From the NCBI RefSeq assembly GCF_900115715.1, contig NZ_FOXM01000009.1, forward strand, positions 111,456-175,455: DNA of 64,000 bases, given 5' to 3'. Source of the stretch: Geopseudomonas sagittaria. Its GTDB lineage: Bacteria; Pseudomonadota; Gammaproteobacteria; Pseudomonadales; Pseudomonadaceae. A program made the position numbers and the translations under genes. Shown here piece after piece: positions 54,356-64,000 of the stretch (positions are counted from its first letter, which is position 1; each line of letters opens with the position of its first letter). Under the pieces are notes generated by a model. It was not told the DNA's origin, did no database searches, and saw nothing but the letters and a program-made list of their open reading frames with translations.

Positions 54356-56077
54356 TCAGACAAGGAACTGGCTGAGCACCGCGCGCAGCTTGCCCGGCCG
54401 AACCGGTTTGTTGAGCAGCGGAATGCCCTGCTCGTGCAACTGGCGGCGGCACTGTTCGCTGCGCTCGGCGGTGATCATCACCGCCGGCAGCGGTCCGGCC
54501 GCCTCGCCGCGCAGGGCATGGATCAGATCGCAGCCGTTGGCGCCCTGATCGAGGTGATAGTCCACCAGCAGCAGCTCCGCCGGCCAGTCGGCCAGCTGCT
54601 CGCGCGCCTCCTCCAGGCCACTGGCCACGCGCACCTCGCAGCCCCACTGGGCCAGCAGCGCCTGCATGCTCTGCTGGATGTCCGGCTCGTTGTCGACCAC
54701 CAGCACCCGTCGCCCCGGCAGCGGATTGCCCGGCGTCTCGCGCGGACGCGCGACCGGCTCCGGCGCCACGTAGTCGGCCAGCGGCACCTCGATGCTGAAC
54801 ACCGAGCCGCGCCCCGGCTGCGAGCGCACCTGGATGCGGTAATCGAGCATGCGCGCGATGCGCTCGACGATGGCCAGACCCAGACCGACGCCCTTGCGCT
54901 CGGCGGCGCGACCGGCGTCCAGCTGGTTGAACTCGAGGAAGATTTCCTCGAGCTTGTCCACGGCAATGCCGCGGCCGGTGTCCCACACCTCGACCAGCAG
55001 GCGCCCGCCGCGCCGGCGGCAGCCGAGCAGCACACGGCCCTGGCCGGTGTAGCGGCAGGCGTTGCTGAGGAAGTTGCGCAGGACGCGGGTGAGCAGGCGG
55101 AAATCGGTGTTCACCGCCAGGCGCGGAATGCGCACGCGCAGCTCGAGGCCGGCGGCCTCGGCCACCGACTGGAACTCCGAGGCCAGCGGCGCCAGCAGCT
55201 CGTCGAGGCGATACACCGCCAGGTCCGGGCGGATCGCCCGGCTGTCCAGGCGGGCGATGTCGAGCAGGTCGGCGAGCAGGTCCTCGGCGCCCTCCAGGGC
55301 CTGGTGGGTGCGCTCCACCAGGTTGGCCTCGCTGGCCGGCAGGCGGCGCTCGCGCAGGGTGGCGATCAGCAGGCGCGCCGCGTTGAGCGGCTGCAGCAGG
55401 TCGTGGCTGGCCGCCGCCAGGTACTTGTCCTTGCTCTGGTTGGCCGCCTCGGCGGCGTCGCGCGCCTCGCGTAGCTCGCATTGGATGCGCTCGCGCTGGC
55501 GGATCTCCTGCTGCAGGTGACGGTTGGCCTCGAGCAGCTCGGCGGTGCGCGCGGCGACACGCTGCTCCAGCTCGATGTTGAGCTGCTGCTGGCGCAGCTG
55601 GGCCTGCTTGCGTTCGGTAATGTCGGCGACGAAGCCCTCGACCAGGCCCTCCTCGTCGGGCTTGAGCAGCAGGTTCATCAGCACGTCGATGCAGCTGCCG
55701 TCGCGGCGGCGCAGGCGCGTCTCGTAACCGTACAGGCCGTGGCCCTGGCTCAGCACGGCGTTGATCCGTGCCAGCTCGGCGGCACCGCCGACGAACAGCT
55801 GTTCGGCCAGATCGGTCTGCGACCACAGCACCTGCTGCGGATCCTCGTAGCCGAGCATGTGCGCCAGCGCCGGGTTGGCGGCGAGGATGCCGTGGTTCAA
55901 ACGACCCTGGAAGATGCCGTGCACCGCATGTTCGAACAGCCACTTGTAGCGGTTGCGCTCACGCTCCAGCTCCTCGAGACGTGCCGACAGTTCCGGGTAG
56001 TAGCTCTTGCGCGCCGAGTGGCTGCCCAGGCCGAGCAGGTCGGCAACGTCGGGGCGACCGTCAGAGAGCTTCGCCAT
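54356..56077 (-). CDS. ercS: hybrid sensor histidine kinase ErcS-like
   Basis: Sensor of the ethanol-oxidation regulatory system, 573 residues. No transmembrane segments are apparent. A PAS domain (about 45-155, KWLFEHAVHGIFQGRL) is followed by a coiled coil, the histidine kinase with phospho-histidine His225 (AAASHDLLQPLNAARLLIATL), the ATPase domain (LRNFLSNACRYTGQG, DTGRGI, GVGLGLAIVERIARM) and a receiver domain (about 450-573) starting VLVVDNEPDI with LLVDYHLDQG as phospho-acceptor region. Its start overlaps the ercA stop by 17 bases, as in P. aeruginosa (PA1991-PA1992). Confidence 0.9.
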   Translation of the reverse strand: MAKLSDGRPDVADLLGLGSHSARKSYYPELSARLEELERERNRYKWLFEHAVHGIFQGRLNHGILAANPALAHMLGYEDPQQVLWSQTDLAEQLFVGGAAELARINAVLSQGHGLYGYETRLRRRDGSCIDVLMNLLLKPDEEGLVEGFVADITERKQAQLRQQQLNIELEQRVAARTAELLEANRHLQQEIRQRERIQCELREARDAAEAANQSKDKYLAAASHDLLQPLNAARLLIATLRERRLPASEANLVERTHQALEGAEDLLADLLDIARLDSRAIRPDLAVYRLDELLAPLASEFQSVAEAAGLELRVRIPRLAVNTDFRLLTRVLRNFLSNACRYTGQGRVLLGCRRRGGRLLVEVWDTGRGIAVDKLEEIFLEFNQLDAGRAAERKGVGLGLAIVERIARMLDYRIQVRSQPGRGSVFSIEVPLADYVAPEPVARPRETPGNPLPGRRVLVVDNEPDIQQSMQALLAQWGCEVRVASGLEEAREQLADWPAELLLVDYHLDQGANGCDLIHALRGEAAGPLPAVMITAERSEQCRRQLHEQGIPLLNKPVRPGKLRAVLSQFLV

Positions 56078-57221
56078 ACACCACCTCGACGTCGCGCTGG
56101 GTCGACTGTCGCGGATTGGTCAGGATGCACGGGTCCTGCATCGCGTGCTGCGACAGGAAGGGAATGTCCGAACTGCCCACGCCGTGCAGCTTGAGGGTCT
56201 CCTCGAAGCCGACCGCGCGCTTGAAGGCGACCAGGTGCTCGACCAGGCGGCTGCGCACCTGCGCCGACGGCAGACCGCGGCAGTCGATGCCGAAGGTCTC
56301 GGCGACGATGCGAAAGCGCTCCGGCGCGGCGTCGAAGTTGAACGCCACCACGTGCTCGACCAGCGCCGCGTTGCACAGCCCGTGCGGCAGGTCGAGGTAG
56401 CCGCCGAGGCTGTGGCTCATGGCGTGCACCGCGCCGAGAATCGCGTTGGAGAACGCCAGCCCGGCCTGCATGCTGCCGAGCATGATCTTCTCGCGCAGAG
56501 CGATGTCCTGCGGATTGGCGATCATCTGCACCAGGTTGCCATTGATCAGGCGCATCGCCTCCAGCGCGTGGGGGTCGGTGAGCGGCCCGCTGCCGGTGGA
56601 GACGAACGCCTCGATGGCGTGCACCAGGGCGTCGATGCCGGTGCAGGCGGAGAGGAACGGATCCATGCTCACCGTGGTTTCCGGGTCGATCAGCGACACG
56701 TCCGGCACCACCGCCTTGCTGACGATGGAGAACTTCATCCGCTCGGTCTGGTTGGAGATGATCACGAACTGCGACACGTCGGCCGAGGTGCCGGCGGTGG
56801 TGGGGATGAGGATCAGCGGCGGGCTGGGCACGCGGATGGTGTCGACGCCCTCGAACTCGAGGATGCAGCGCCCGTGGGCGGCGACGATGCCGATGCCCTT
56901 GGCGCAGTCCATCGGACTGCCGCCGCCGACCGCGACGATCACGTCGCAGGCGCTGGCGCGATACAGCTCGGCGCCGGCCATCACCTCCTCCACCCGCGGG
57001 TTGGGCGACACCGCGGTGTACAGCACGTGGGCGATGCCCTGGCGATCCAGGCTGGCCAGCACGTCGCCGACCCAGCCGGCCGCCTGCACGCCGGGATCGG
57101 AGACCACCAGTACCCGCCGCGCACCGAAGGTCGCGGCGTAGTTGCCGACCGAGTGACGGGAGCCGGCACCGAAGATGATTTCCGGGCTGACGAACTTGCG
57201 AAGCGGACTGATGGCAGACAT
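56061..57221 (-). CDS. ercA: iron-containing alcohol dehydrogenase ErcA
   Basis: Group III alcohol dehydrogenase of 386 residues from the ATG at 57221 (AGG upstream; a start at 57239 is also possible). It contains VGGGSPMDCAKGIGI (NAD), PTTAGTSADVSQFVII, the metal-ligand block SACTGIDALVHAIEAFVS and GAVHAMSHSLGGYLDLPHGLCN with histidines. In P. aeruginosa ErcA is part of the regulation of ethanol oxidation rather than the main enzyme. It overlaps ercS by 17 bases. Confidence 0.92.
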   Translation of the reverse strand: MSAISPLRKFVSPEIIFGAGSRHSVGNYAATFGARRVLVVSDPGVQAAGWVGDVLASLDRQGIAHVLYTAVSPNPRVEEVMAGAELYRASACDVIVAVGGGSPMDCAKGIGIVAAHGRCILEFEGVDTIRVPSPPLILIPTTAGTSADVSQFVIISNQTERMKFSIVSKAVVPDVSLIDPETTVSMDPFLSACTGIDALVHAIEAFVSTGSGPLTDPHALEAMRLINGNLVQMIANPQDIALREKIMLGSMQAGLAFSNAILGAVHAMSHSLGGYLDLPHGLCNAALVEHVVAFNFDAAPERFRIVAETFGIDCRGLPSAQVRSRLVEHLVAFKRAVGFEETLKLHGVGSSDIPFLSQHAMQDPCILTNPRQSTQRDVEVVYGEAL

Positions 57222-57359
57222 GCGGGAACCTGACGGCATCTTTGTTGTTATGAAGTGTTACAGGGCGACAGCCTACTGGATTAGTCGGTCTTTGCAATCC
57301 ACCCAAGGTGGCACAGCCGCTCTACGGTAGCGGCCTCCGCCCGCCAGGCCAGCCCGGCG

Positions 57360-59387
57360 CTAAGCGAGCCAGCGCTGGTAGAACCGCCACTCGCGCTCGA
57401 GCGCATCGGCCAGGTTGGCGGCCTGGCGGAAGCCGTGGCGCTCCCCGGCATAGCGGCGGTACTCCACCGCCACCCCCCGCGCGCGCAGGGCGGCGACCAT
57501 CGCCTCGGTCTGCTGCGGCACCACCACCGCATCCAGGCCGCCCTGGAAGAAGATCAGCGGCGCCGCGATGCGCTCGGCGTGCAGCAGCGGCGTGCGCGCC
57601 CGGTAGCGTGCGGCATCGCGCTCGGGGTCGCCGATCAGCCAGTCCAGGTAGTCGCCCTCGAACTTGTGGGTGGCGCGGCGCAGGCTCAAGGGGTCGCTGA
57701 CTCCGTACAGGCTGGCGCCGCCGCGGAACACCTCGTGGAAGGCCAGTGCGCACAGCGCCGTGTAGCCGCCGGCGCTGGCACCGCGGATGAAGGCACGCCT
57801 GGCATCCACCAGGCCCAGCTCGCCGAGACGACGGAGCAGCGCGCAGGCGTCGTCCACCTCGATATCGCCCCACGCCCCCTTGAGGCGCAGGCGGAAGGCG
57901 CGGCCGAAACCGCTGGAGCCGCGGTAATTGAGGTCGGCCACGGCGAAGCCGCGCTGGGTCCAGAACTGGATGCGCGGATCGAATAACGGATAGCAGGCCG
58001 AGGTCGGCCCGCCGTGCAGGAACACCACCAGCGGCGGCGTTTCGCCGGCCAGTGGCCGGCAGGCGGCGTTGCGCGGCGGATAGAAGAAGGCGTGGGCCTG
58101 CTCGCCCGCGCCGCTGGCGAAACTCAGCGGCTCGGGACACGACAGCTCGCCCACGCCCAGCGGCTGCTCGCCGCCGGCGAGGATGCGCACCGCCGCCGAG
58201 TCGCGGGCGATGGCCAGCACCGCCGGCAGCCGCTGCGGCGCGCCGGCGATGCAGTAGAAATAGTGCTGGTCCGCCGCCAGCTGGCGGAAGCGGCTGAACT
58301 CGGCGGCCAGGCGCCGCTCGCGCCCGGTGCCGTCGCGCTCGATCAGCAGGCCCCAGCCCTCCTCCAGCCGGCTCAGCAGCAAACCTTCCGCCGCCAGCGG
58401 CAGGTAGCTGACGGTGCCCAGTTGCCAGGGGGCGGGAGCGTGGTCGGCGCAGGCCATGGGCTGCGGCTCGCTCCAGCATCCGCCGCCATTGTCCGCCCGA
58501 CATGCGGGCTGGGCAGCTCTTGTAGGAGGCCCGCCCCCGGGGCGATGCTCTTGAACCCCTGACGGCCCTGCGGCCCGTGTCACCGCGAGGGCGCGCCTCC
58601 CACAGGTATCAGTCGACAGGTGCAATTGGCCGCCCTGCTCGCTCCACGGCTGCCACCAGCCGCCACGGTCGCTGAGGCACCACAGCCGACCGTCGGCGGC
58701 GAAACAGGGTTGCTGCAGGGATTCGTTGCCGCTGGCACCGGCGAGGACCTCGCTGGCGCCGAGCGAGCCATCGGCATGCACCGCGGCCCGGCACAGCCGG
58801 GTGGACGTCCACGGCAGCTCGGGGCGGTCCCACTCGACCCACGCCAGGCTGCGCCCGTCGGCGGACAGCCGCGGCGCGGCGTAGAAGTCGGCGCCCTCGA
58901 CCAGCACCCGGCGCCGACCGTCCGCCAGCGCCAGGCTGACTAGCCGGTGCACCACCGTCTCGGCCTCGCGACTTTCCTCCACCGCCAGCACGGCCTGCCG
59001 GACCGGTGCGAAGTGCAGGTCGCCGTAACGGCAGTTGGGATTGGCGGTCAGGGCATGCAGCGGGCCGGCCATGCCGTCGCCACCGACCGCCAGCCGGTAG
59101 ACCTGCTGGTCCGCCTCGTCGACCAGCGCCACGCCGTCGCCCGCCACGCAAAAGGCGCCGCCGCCGTATTCGTAGACCCGGCTGCGCACGGACAGCCCCG
59201 GAGGGGTCAGGCGCTGCGCCACCCCGGCGCGCCACAGCCACAGGCTGCAACCCGCCTCGGCCGGGTCGAAGGCCAGCCACAGCAGGCCGCCCAGTCCGGC
59301 GCGCAGCTCGGCGAAGTCGCGGCTGGCCGCGGCGGCATCCGCCGCCGACCAGGTGCTGGGCCAGCTGCCGCAGGGAAGCTCCGCCAT
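57360..59387 (-). CDS. pqqH: S9-family prolyl oligopeptidase PqqH-like, with in-frame REP insertion
   Basis: Serine peptidase of 675 residues in the pqq locus; its equivalent (PA1990) is expressed with pqqABCDE. The C-terminal hydrolase has the active-site Ser in FIRGASAGGYTALCAL, the Asp region GGLDAVVVPQQTEAM and the His in GERHGF. The N-terminal half is a beta-propeller. Between about residues 262 and 289 a REP-type repeat (58521-58604, exactly 84 bases) is read in frame, encoding Arg-, Gly- and Pro-rich residues. The stretch after it (to about 310) also lacks propeller features. The reading frame remains open throughout. Confidence 0.88.
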   Translation of the reverse strand: MAELPCGSWPSTWSAADAAAASRDFAELRAGLGGLLWLAFDPAEAGCSLWLWRAGVAQRLTPPGLSVRSRVYEYGGGAFCVAGDGVALVDEADQQVYRLAVGGDGMAGPLHALTANPNCRYGDLHFAPVRQAVLAVEESREAETVVHRLVSLALADGRRRVLVEGADFYAAPRLSADGRSLAWVEWDRPELPWTSTRLCRAAVHADGSLGASEVLAGASGNESLQQPCFAADGRLWCLSDRGGWWQPWSEQGGQLHLSTDTCGRRALAVTRAAGPSGVQEHRPGGGPPTRAAQPACRADNGGGCWSEPQPMACADHAPAPWQLGTVSYLPLAAEGLLLSRLEEGWGLLIERDGTGRERRLAAEFSRFRQLAADQHYFYCIAGAPQRLPAVLAIARDSAAVRILAGGEQPLGVGELSCPEPLSFASGAGEQAHAFFYPPRNAACRPLAGETPPLVVFLHGGPTSACYPLFDPRIQFWTQRGFAVADLNYRGSSGFGRAFRLRLKGAWGDIEVDDACALLRRLGELGLVDARRAFIRGASAGGYTALCALAFHEVFRGGASLYGVSDPLSLRRATHKFEGDYLDWLIGDPERDAARYRARTPLLHAERIAAPLIFFQGGLDAVVVPQQTEAMVAALRARGVAVEYRRYAGERHGFRQAANLADALEREWRFYQRWLA
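58521..58604. repeat. REP-type repeat, family 1, copy inside pqqH
   Basis: An 84-base copy of the element at 40898-40980, with TGTAGGAGGC at the left and GCCTCCCACA at the right. It lies inside the pqqH reading frame, which is unusual because REP elements are normally intergenic. It supplies exactly 28 codons. Confidence 0.75.
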
Positions 59388-59394
59388 CGCGCCC

Positions 59395-60549
59395 CTAACC
59401 CTTGCAGATGATCTTCGACGCCCGCTCGTTGCGCGCGGTGAGCTGCTCCAGGCTCCACGGCGCCTCCTCCGCCTCGCGGCGGGCGTCGAGGATCAGGCCG
59501 TGGTGCGCCGACTTGCTGCACACCGGGTCGGCATTGCTGGCGTCGCCGGTGAGCATGAACGCCTGGCAGCGGCAGCCGCCGAAGTCGCGGTCCTTCTCGT
59601 CGCAGGAGCGGCACGGCTCGGGCATCCAGTCGTCGCCGCGAAAGCGGTTGAAGCCGAACGACTCGAACCAGATGTGCTCGAGGCTGTGCTCGCGCACGTT
59701 GGGGAACTGCACCGGCAGCTGGCGCGCGCTGTGGCACGGCAGCGCGGTGCCGTCCGGGGTGATGTCGAGGAACAGGTTCCCCCAGCCGTTCATGCACGCC
59801 TTGGGCCGCTCCTCGTAGTAGTCGGGGGTGACGAAGATCAGCTTGCACGGATGCTTCTGCGCGGCGAGCTTGTCGCGCCACTCGTTGGTGATGCGCTCGG
59901 CGCGCTCCAGCTGCGCCTTGGTCGGCAACAGCCCGGCGCGGTTCAGCTCGGCCCAGCCGTAGAACTGGCAGGTGGCCAGCTCGACGAAGTCGGCCTCCAG
60001 CTCCAGGCACAGCTCGATGATCCGCTCGATGTTGTCGATGTTGTGCCGGTGGGTGACGAAGTTGAGCACCATCGGGTAGCCGTGCTTCTTCACCGCGCGG
60101 GCCATTTCCAGCTTGTGGGCGAAGGCCTTCGGCGAGCCGGCCAGCAGGTTGTTCACCTCCTCGTCGGCGGCCTGGAAGCTGATCTGGATATGGTCCAGCC
60201 CGGCCTCGCGGAAGCTGGCGATCTTCGCCTCGGTCAGGCCGATGCCGGAGGTGATCAGGTTGGTGTAGTAGCCCAGCTCGCGCGCGGCGGCAATCAGCTC
60301 GGCGAGATCCTGGCGCACCAGCGGCTCGCCACCGGAGAAGCCGAGCTGGGCGGCGCCCAGCTCGCGGGCCTGGCGAAACACCTCGATCCACTGCGCGGTG
60401 CTCAGCTCCTCACCCTGCTTGGCGAAGTCCAGCGGGTTGGAGCAGTACGGGCACTGCAGCGGGCAGCGGTAGGTCAGCTCGGCGAGCAGCCACAGCGGCG
60501 GGCCGGGCGTGTGCCCCGGCTTAGCGAAACTCGATCCAGAAACGCTCAT
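59395..60549 (-). CDS. pqqE: PQQ biosynthesis radical-SAM enzyme PqqE
   Basis: Radical-SAM protein that cross-links Glu and Tyr in PqqA, the first step of PQQ synthesis. It is 384 residues from the ATG at 60549. The SAM cluster is in [16 protein letters not shown]; the auxiliary clusters use CMNGWGN, PCHSARQ and the C-terminal [31 protein letters not shown] is also typical. Its start overlaps pqqD by 29 bases. Confidence 0.96.
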   Translation of the reverse strand: MSVSGSSFAKPGHTPGPPLWLLAELTYRCPLQCPYCSNPLDFAKQGEELSTAQWIEVFRQARELGAAQLGFSGGEPLVRQDLAELIAAARELGYYTNLITSGIGLTEAKIASFREAGLDHIQISFQAADEEVNNLLAGSPKAFAHKLEMARAVKKHGYPMVLNFVTHRHNIDNIERIIELCLELEADFVELATCQFYGWAELNRAGLLPTKAQLERAERITNEWRDKLAAQKHPCKLIFVTPDYYEERPKACMNGWGNLFLDITPDGTALPCHSARQLPVQFPNVREHSLEHIWFESFGFNRFRGDDWMPEPCRSCDEKDRDFGGCRCQAFMLTGDASNADPVCSKSAHHGLILDARREAEEAPWSLEQLTARNERASKIICKG

Positions 60550-60799
60550 GGGCCACCTCCAGGAAAGCCAGAATGTCCTCGGCGATGCCCTCGGCATCCG
60601 GGAAACGCGCCTGCAGGTCGGCGATGATCGCCCCCACGCTGCGCGCGCCGTCGACTTCGGCGAGAACCGCGCCGGCGCTGTCGTTGAGCTTGATCATGCC
60701 CTCGGGGTAGAGCAGCACATGGCAATTCTGCGCCGGCTCCCACTGGAAGCGGTAGCCGCGGCGCAGCGCCGGAATCTTGGTCAGGACTTCGTCGCTCAC
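60521..60799 (-). CDS. pqqD: PqqD, peptide chaperone for PqqA
   Basis: Small protein of 92 residues that binds PqqA and delivers it to PqqE. It has [33 protein letters not shown] and the C-terminal helix typical of PqqD. It overlaps pqqC by four bases and pqqE by 29. Confidence 0.95.
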   Translation of the reverse strand: MSDEVLTKIPALRRGYRFQWEPAQNCHVLLYPEGMIKLNDSAGAVLAEVDGARSVGAIIADLQARFPDAEGIAEDILAFLEVAHERFWIEFR

Positions 60800-61548
60800 A
60801 GCGCGATCCCCCGGTGCCAGACCCGCTCGGCGGTGACGGTGTGGTACGGCGGGCGCTCAAGCTCGTAGGCCATGCTCATGGCGTCGAGCATGCTCCACAG
60901 CACGTCGAGCTTGAACTGCAGGATCTCCAGCATGCGCTGCTGGGCCTCGAAGGTAGTGTAGTGCGCGAGGGTGATGCGCAGGCCGTGCTCGACGTCGCGG
61001 CGCGCCTCCTTGAGGCGCTTGCGGAAGTAGTCGTAACCGGTCGGATCGATCCACGGGTAGTGCGCCGGCCAGGCGTCCAGGCGCGACTGGTGGATGTGCG
61101 GGGCGAACAGCTCGGTCAGCGAGCTGCTGGCCGCTTCCTGCCAGCTGGCGCGGCGGGCGAAGTTGACGTAGGCGTCCACCGCGAAGCGCACGCCGGGCAG
61201 CACCAGCTCCTGGGACAGCAGTTGCGCACGATCCAGACCGACCGACTCGCCCAGACGCAGCCAGGCCTCGATGCCGCCCTCCTCGCCCGGCGCGCCGTCG
61301 TGGTCGATGATGCGCTGGATCCACTCGCGGCGGGTGTCGCGGTCCGGGCAGTTGGCCATGATCGCCGCATCCTTCACCGGGATGCACACCTGGTAGTAGA
61401 AGCGGTTGGCCACCCAGCCCTGGATCTGCTCGCGGCTCGCGCGGCCTTCGTACATGGCCACGTGGAACGGGTGGTGAATGTGGTAGTAGGCGCCCTTGGC
61501 GCGCAGCGCCTGCTCGAACTCGGCGGGGCTCATGGCAGTCTGGGTCAT
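60796..61548 (-). CDS. pqqC: pyrroloquinoline-quinone synthase PqqC
   Basis: Cofactor-less oxidase for the last step of PQQ synthesis, 250 residues from the ATG at 61548 with GAGGAG upstream. Conserved blocks are [53 protein letters not shown] and [22 protein letters not shown], with the active-site histidines and tyrosines. Confidence 0.96.
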   Translation of the reverse strand: MTQTAMSPAEFEQALRAKGAYYHIHHPFHVAMYEGRASREQIQGWVANRFYYQVCIPVKDAAIMANCPDRDTRREWIQRIIDHDGAPGEEGGIEAWLRLGESVGLDRAQLLSQELVLPGVRFAVDAYVNFARRASWQEAASSSLTELFAPHIHQSRLDAWPAHYPWIDPTGYDYFRKRLKEARRDVEHGLRITLAHYTTFEAQQRMLEILQFKLDVLWSMLDAMSMAYELERPPYHTVTAERVWHRGIAL

Positions 61549-61614
61549 CACGGCTCCTCGGTGGCCGCAGTCGCTGCGGCGCGTTGTTGTTGTTCTGGTG
61601 CCTGGCACCTTGCG

Positions 61615-61675
61615 CAGGGTGGGTCAGCCGCAACGCGGCGCAACCCACCATCGATGCCGCCAGACATCGCGACGG
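61615..61675. repeat. REP-type repeat, family 2, partial copy
   Basis: CGCAGGGTGGGTCAGCCGCA through ATCGATGCCGCCAGACATCGCGA in the pqqC-pqqB gap closely matches the left half of the element at 49989-50088. Confidence 0.7.
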
Positions 61676-61686
61676 CCGGCTCGGGT

Positions 61687-62598
61687 TTACAGCTCGATGC
61701 TCATGCCATCCCAGGCGACCTCGATACCGCGCGCGTCCAGCTCGGCGCGCTCGGCCGAGTCCTCGTCGAGGATCGGGTTGGTGTTGTTGATGTGGATGAG
61801 CACCTTGCGCGGCCGCGGCAGGCGCTCGAGCACCTCGAGCATGCCGCCGGCGCCGCTCTGCGGCAGGTGGCCCATGGCGCTGCCGAGCTTGTCGCCGACG
61901 CCGGCGTGGATCATCTCGTCGTCGCGCCACAGGGTGCCGTCGACCAGCAGGCAGTCGGCCCGGTCCATCCACTCCAGCAGCGCGCCGTCCACCTGGCCGA
62001 GGCCGGGGGCGTAGAACAGCTTGCCGCCGCTGCGGACGTCCTCGACCAGCAGGCCGAGGTTGTCGCCCGGGTGCGGGTCGTTGCGGTGCGGCGAGTACGG
62101 CGGCGCCGCGCTGCGCAGCGGGATCGGCGTGAAGCGCAGCGCCGGGCAGGCGGCGACGGTGAAGCTCTGCTCGAGGGCGATCGGATTCCAGCGCAGGCCG
62201 CCGTGCCAGTGGCTGAGCATGTTGAACAGCGGGAAGCCGGTGGTCAGGTCCTGGTGGACCATCTCGCTGCACCACACCTCGTGCGGGCAGCCCTCGCGCA
62301 GGGTGAGCAGGCCGGTGGTGTGGTCGATCTGGCTGTCCAGCAGGATCAGCGCGCGGATCGCCGTGTCGCGCAGCGCGCGGGCCGGCTGCAGGGCCGGGAA
62401 GGCCTCGATCTGCGCGCGGATGTCCGGCGAGGCGTTGCAGACGATCCAGTTGACCCCGTCGTCGGACAGGGCGATGGAGGATTGGGTACGCGCCTTGGCA
62501 CGCAGGGTGCCTTCGCGCAGGCCGCGGCAGTTGCGGCAGTTGCAGTTCCACTGCGGGAAACCGCCGCCGGCGGCGGAACCGAGGATACGGATATGCAT
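61687..62598 (-). CDS. pqqB: PQQ biosynthesis protein PqqB
   Basis: Metallo-beta-lactamase-fold hydroxylase that acts on the tyrosine part of the PQQ precursor, 303 residues from the ATG at 62598. It has [48 protein letters not shown] ([12 protein letters not shown]) and the closing [16 protein letters not shown]. The SQIDHTTG stretch replaces the usual HxHxDH metal motif. Confidence 0.95.
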   Translation of the reverse strand: MHIRILGSAAGGGFPQWNCNCRNCRGLREGTLRAKARTQSSIALSDDGVNWIVCNASPDIRAQIEAFPALQPARALRDTAIRALILLDSQIDHTTGLLTLREGCPHEVWCSEMVHQDLTTGFPLFNMLSHWHGGLRWNPIALEQSFTVAACPALRFTPIPLRSAAPPYSPHRNDPHPGDNLGLLVEDVRSGGKLFYAPGLGQVDGALLEWMDRADCLLVDGTLWRDDEMIHAGVGDKLGSAMGHLPQSGAGGMLEVLERLPRPRKVLIHINNTNPILDEDSAERAELDARGIEVAWDGMSIEL

Positions 62599-62617
62599 GG
62601 GCAGTTCCCGAGCGGGA

Positions 62618-62638
62618 AGCCCCGGACGGGCCGGGGCT
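62618..62638 (-). terminator. hairpin between pqqA and pqqB
   Basis: AGCCCCGG and CCGGGGCT form an 8-bp perfect stem with a five-base loop, 8 bases after the pqqA stop. Without a T-tract it may attenuate read-through, so that the PqqA substrate peptide is made in excess over the enzymes. Confidence 0.55.
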
Positions 62639-62645
62639 ATGTGGA

Positions 62646-62717
62646 TCAACGGTTGGCGAAGTACATCGTCACTTCGAAGCCAATACGCAGATCAGTGAAG
62701 GCGGGCTTGGTCCACAT
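62646..62717 (-). CDS. pqqA: PQQ precursor peptide PqqA
   Basis: The 23-residue peptide is the substrate for PQQ. It reads [20 protein letters not shown] and ends ANR; the conserved Glu15 and Tyr19 (ExxxY), the atoms that become PQQ, are present. The gene lies upstream of pqqB with the hairpin between. The gap upstream (62718-62902) holds the promoter region but I cannot identify a specific site. Confidence 0.95.
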   Translation of the reverse strand: MWTKPAFTDLRIGFEVTMYFANR

Positions 62718-62902
62718 GGCGCAGTCCTCTTGTTGTCGAAACCGGTGAATTCCGGCAAGACAGTTATGCACCCGCTGGCGCGCGGGCCAAATGGTACTTT
62801 GGAAGGAGTTTAGGCTGACCTTGGTAGCCCTGACCGAACGCCGACCACCGCGCGCGGCAAGCGCCGGGCTGCGCGGCGTGCGGCCCGGTCAAACTGCGGA
62901 CG

Positions 62903-62928
62903 AAAAAAAACGCGGCCGAGGCCGCGTT
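62903..62928 (-). terminator. exaC terminator
   Basis: On the minus strand AACGCGGC and GCCGCGTT form a stem over a four-base loop followed by TTTTTT. It lies about 110 bases beyond the exaC stop, separating exaC from pqqA. Confidence 0.85.
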
Positions 62929-63037
62929 CGACAGGGACTGCCGGAAGCCATGGGTAACCGGCGGCAGCCGCGCTCGCTGAGCGCATCGACAAGGACAGAC
63001 CGGCGCGCCGGGATGCGCGCGCCGGGGGTGGAGAGAC

Positions 63038-64000
<963 letters not shown>

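Overview
The window is chromosomal DNA of a Pseudomonas-type gammaproteobacterium. The evidence is high GC with strong G/C third positions, Pseudomonas-type genes throughout (speC, ampDE, the fimT/pilE cluster, ercA/ercS/pqq/exaC, folM-folE-folX), the ANDDNYALAA tmRNA tag and dense ATGA stop/start overlaps. From memory, gene order matches several separate blocks of P. aeruginosa PAO1 (around PA4514-4519, PA4548-4563, PA3415-3418, PA3435-3439 and PA1984-1992). They are joined differently here, so this is a relative of P. aeruginosa rather than that species. I saw no prophage, insertion sequence, CRISPR array or rRNA.

Layout. 1-10.8 kb: a truncated TonB siderophore receptor, ornithine decarboxylase speC, release factor prfC, a TatD-like hydrolase, a ROK sugar kinase, ampE-ampD, nadC, tRNA-Thr(CGT) and thiO. 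10.9-18.7 kb: a type IV minor-pilin operon (pilE-pilV-pilW-pilX-pilY1 and a fimU-like gene, minus strand) with fimT divergent. 18.7-26.6 kb: an overlapping housekeeping operon (ispH, fkpB, lspA, ileS, ribF), then murJ and rpsT. 26.6-36.5 kb: a drug/H+ antiporter, small proteins, bacteriohemerythrin behind a sigma-54-type promoter, tmRNA, the OxyR-type ahpC-ahpF pair, a FadL channel, a two-cysteine ArsR repressor and yebG with a LexA box. 36.5-39.6 kb: molybdopterin genes moaA, moaE, moaD and a single frame joining mobA to moaC. 39.7-44.2 kb: a branched-chain amino acid operon (leucine dehydrogenase, E1 alpha, E1 beta, E2). 44.4-50 kb: a flavodoxin, a short LOV photoreceptor, a LitR/CarH-type MerR regulator, a DCC protein and the tetrahydromonapterin genes folM-folE-folX. 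50-54.3 kb: cysZ, glutathione peroxidase, a SlyD-like FKBP, an acyltransferase and an orphan PotF-like binding protein. 54.3-64 kb: the PQQ/ethanol-oxidation locus ercS, ercA, pqqH, pqqE, pqqD, pqqC, pqqB, pqqA and truncated exaC, all minus strand.

The most interesting unit is at 44.9-49.2 kb. A LOV protein and a LitR-like regulator whose B12-pocket residues are altered sit next to folM-folE-folX. TGTACA-type boxes lie upstream of the regulator, the DCC gene and folM, and a further cluster of boxes lies in the gap between the convergent LOV and regulator genes. This resembles the light-inducible PplR/PpSB-LOV regulon described in P. putida, so I read it as a blue-light-controlled pterin locus. 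Other points of note are the MobA-MoaC joined frame, a REP-type repeat of exactly 28 codons inside pqqH, two GGA-loop hairpins over the fimT ribosome-binding site, and a rearranged, compositionally distinct minor-pilin operon with an unusually long PilW.

Two genes are cut by the window edges: the TonB receptor at the left and exaC at the right.
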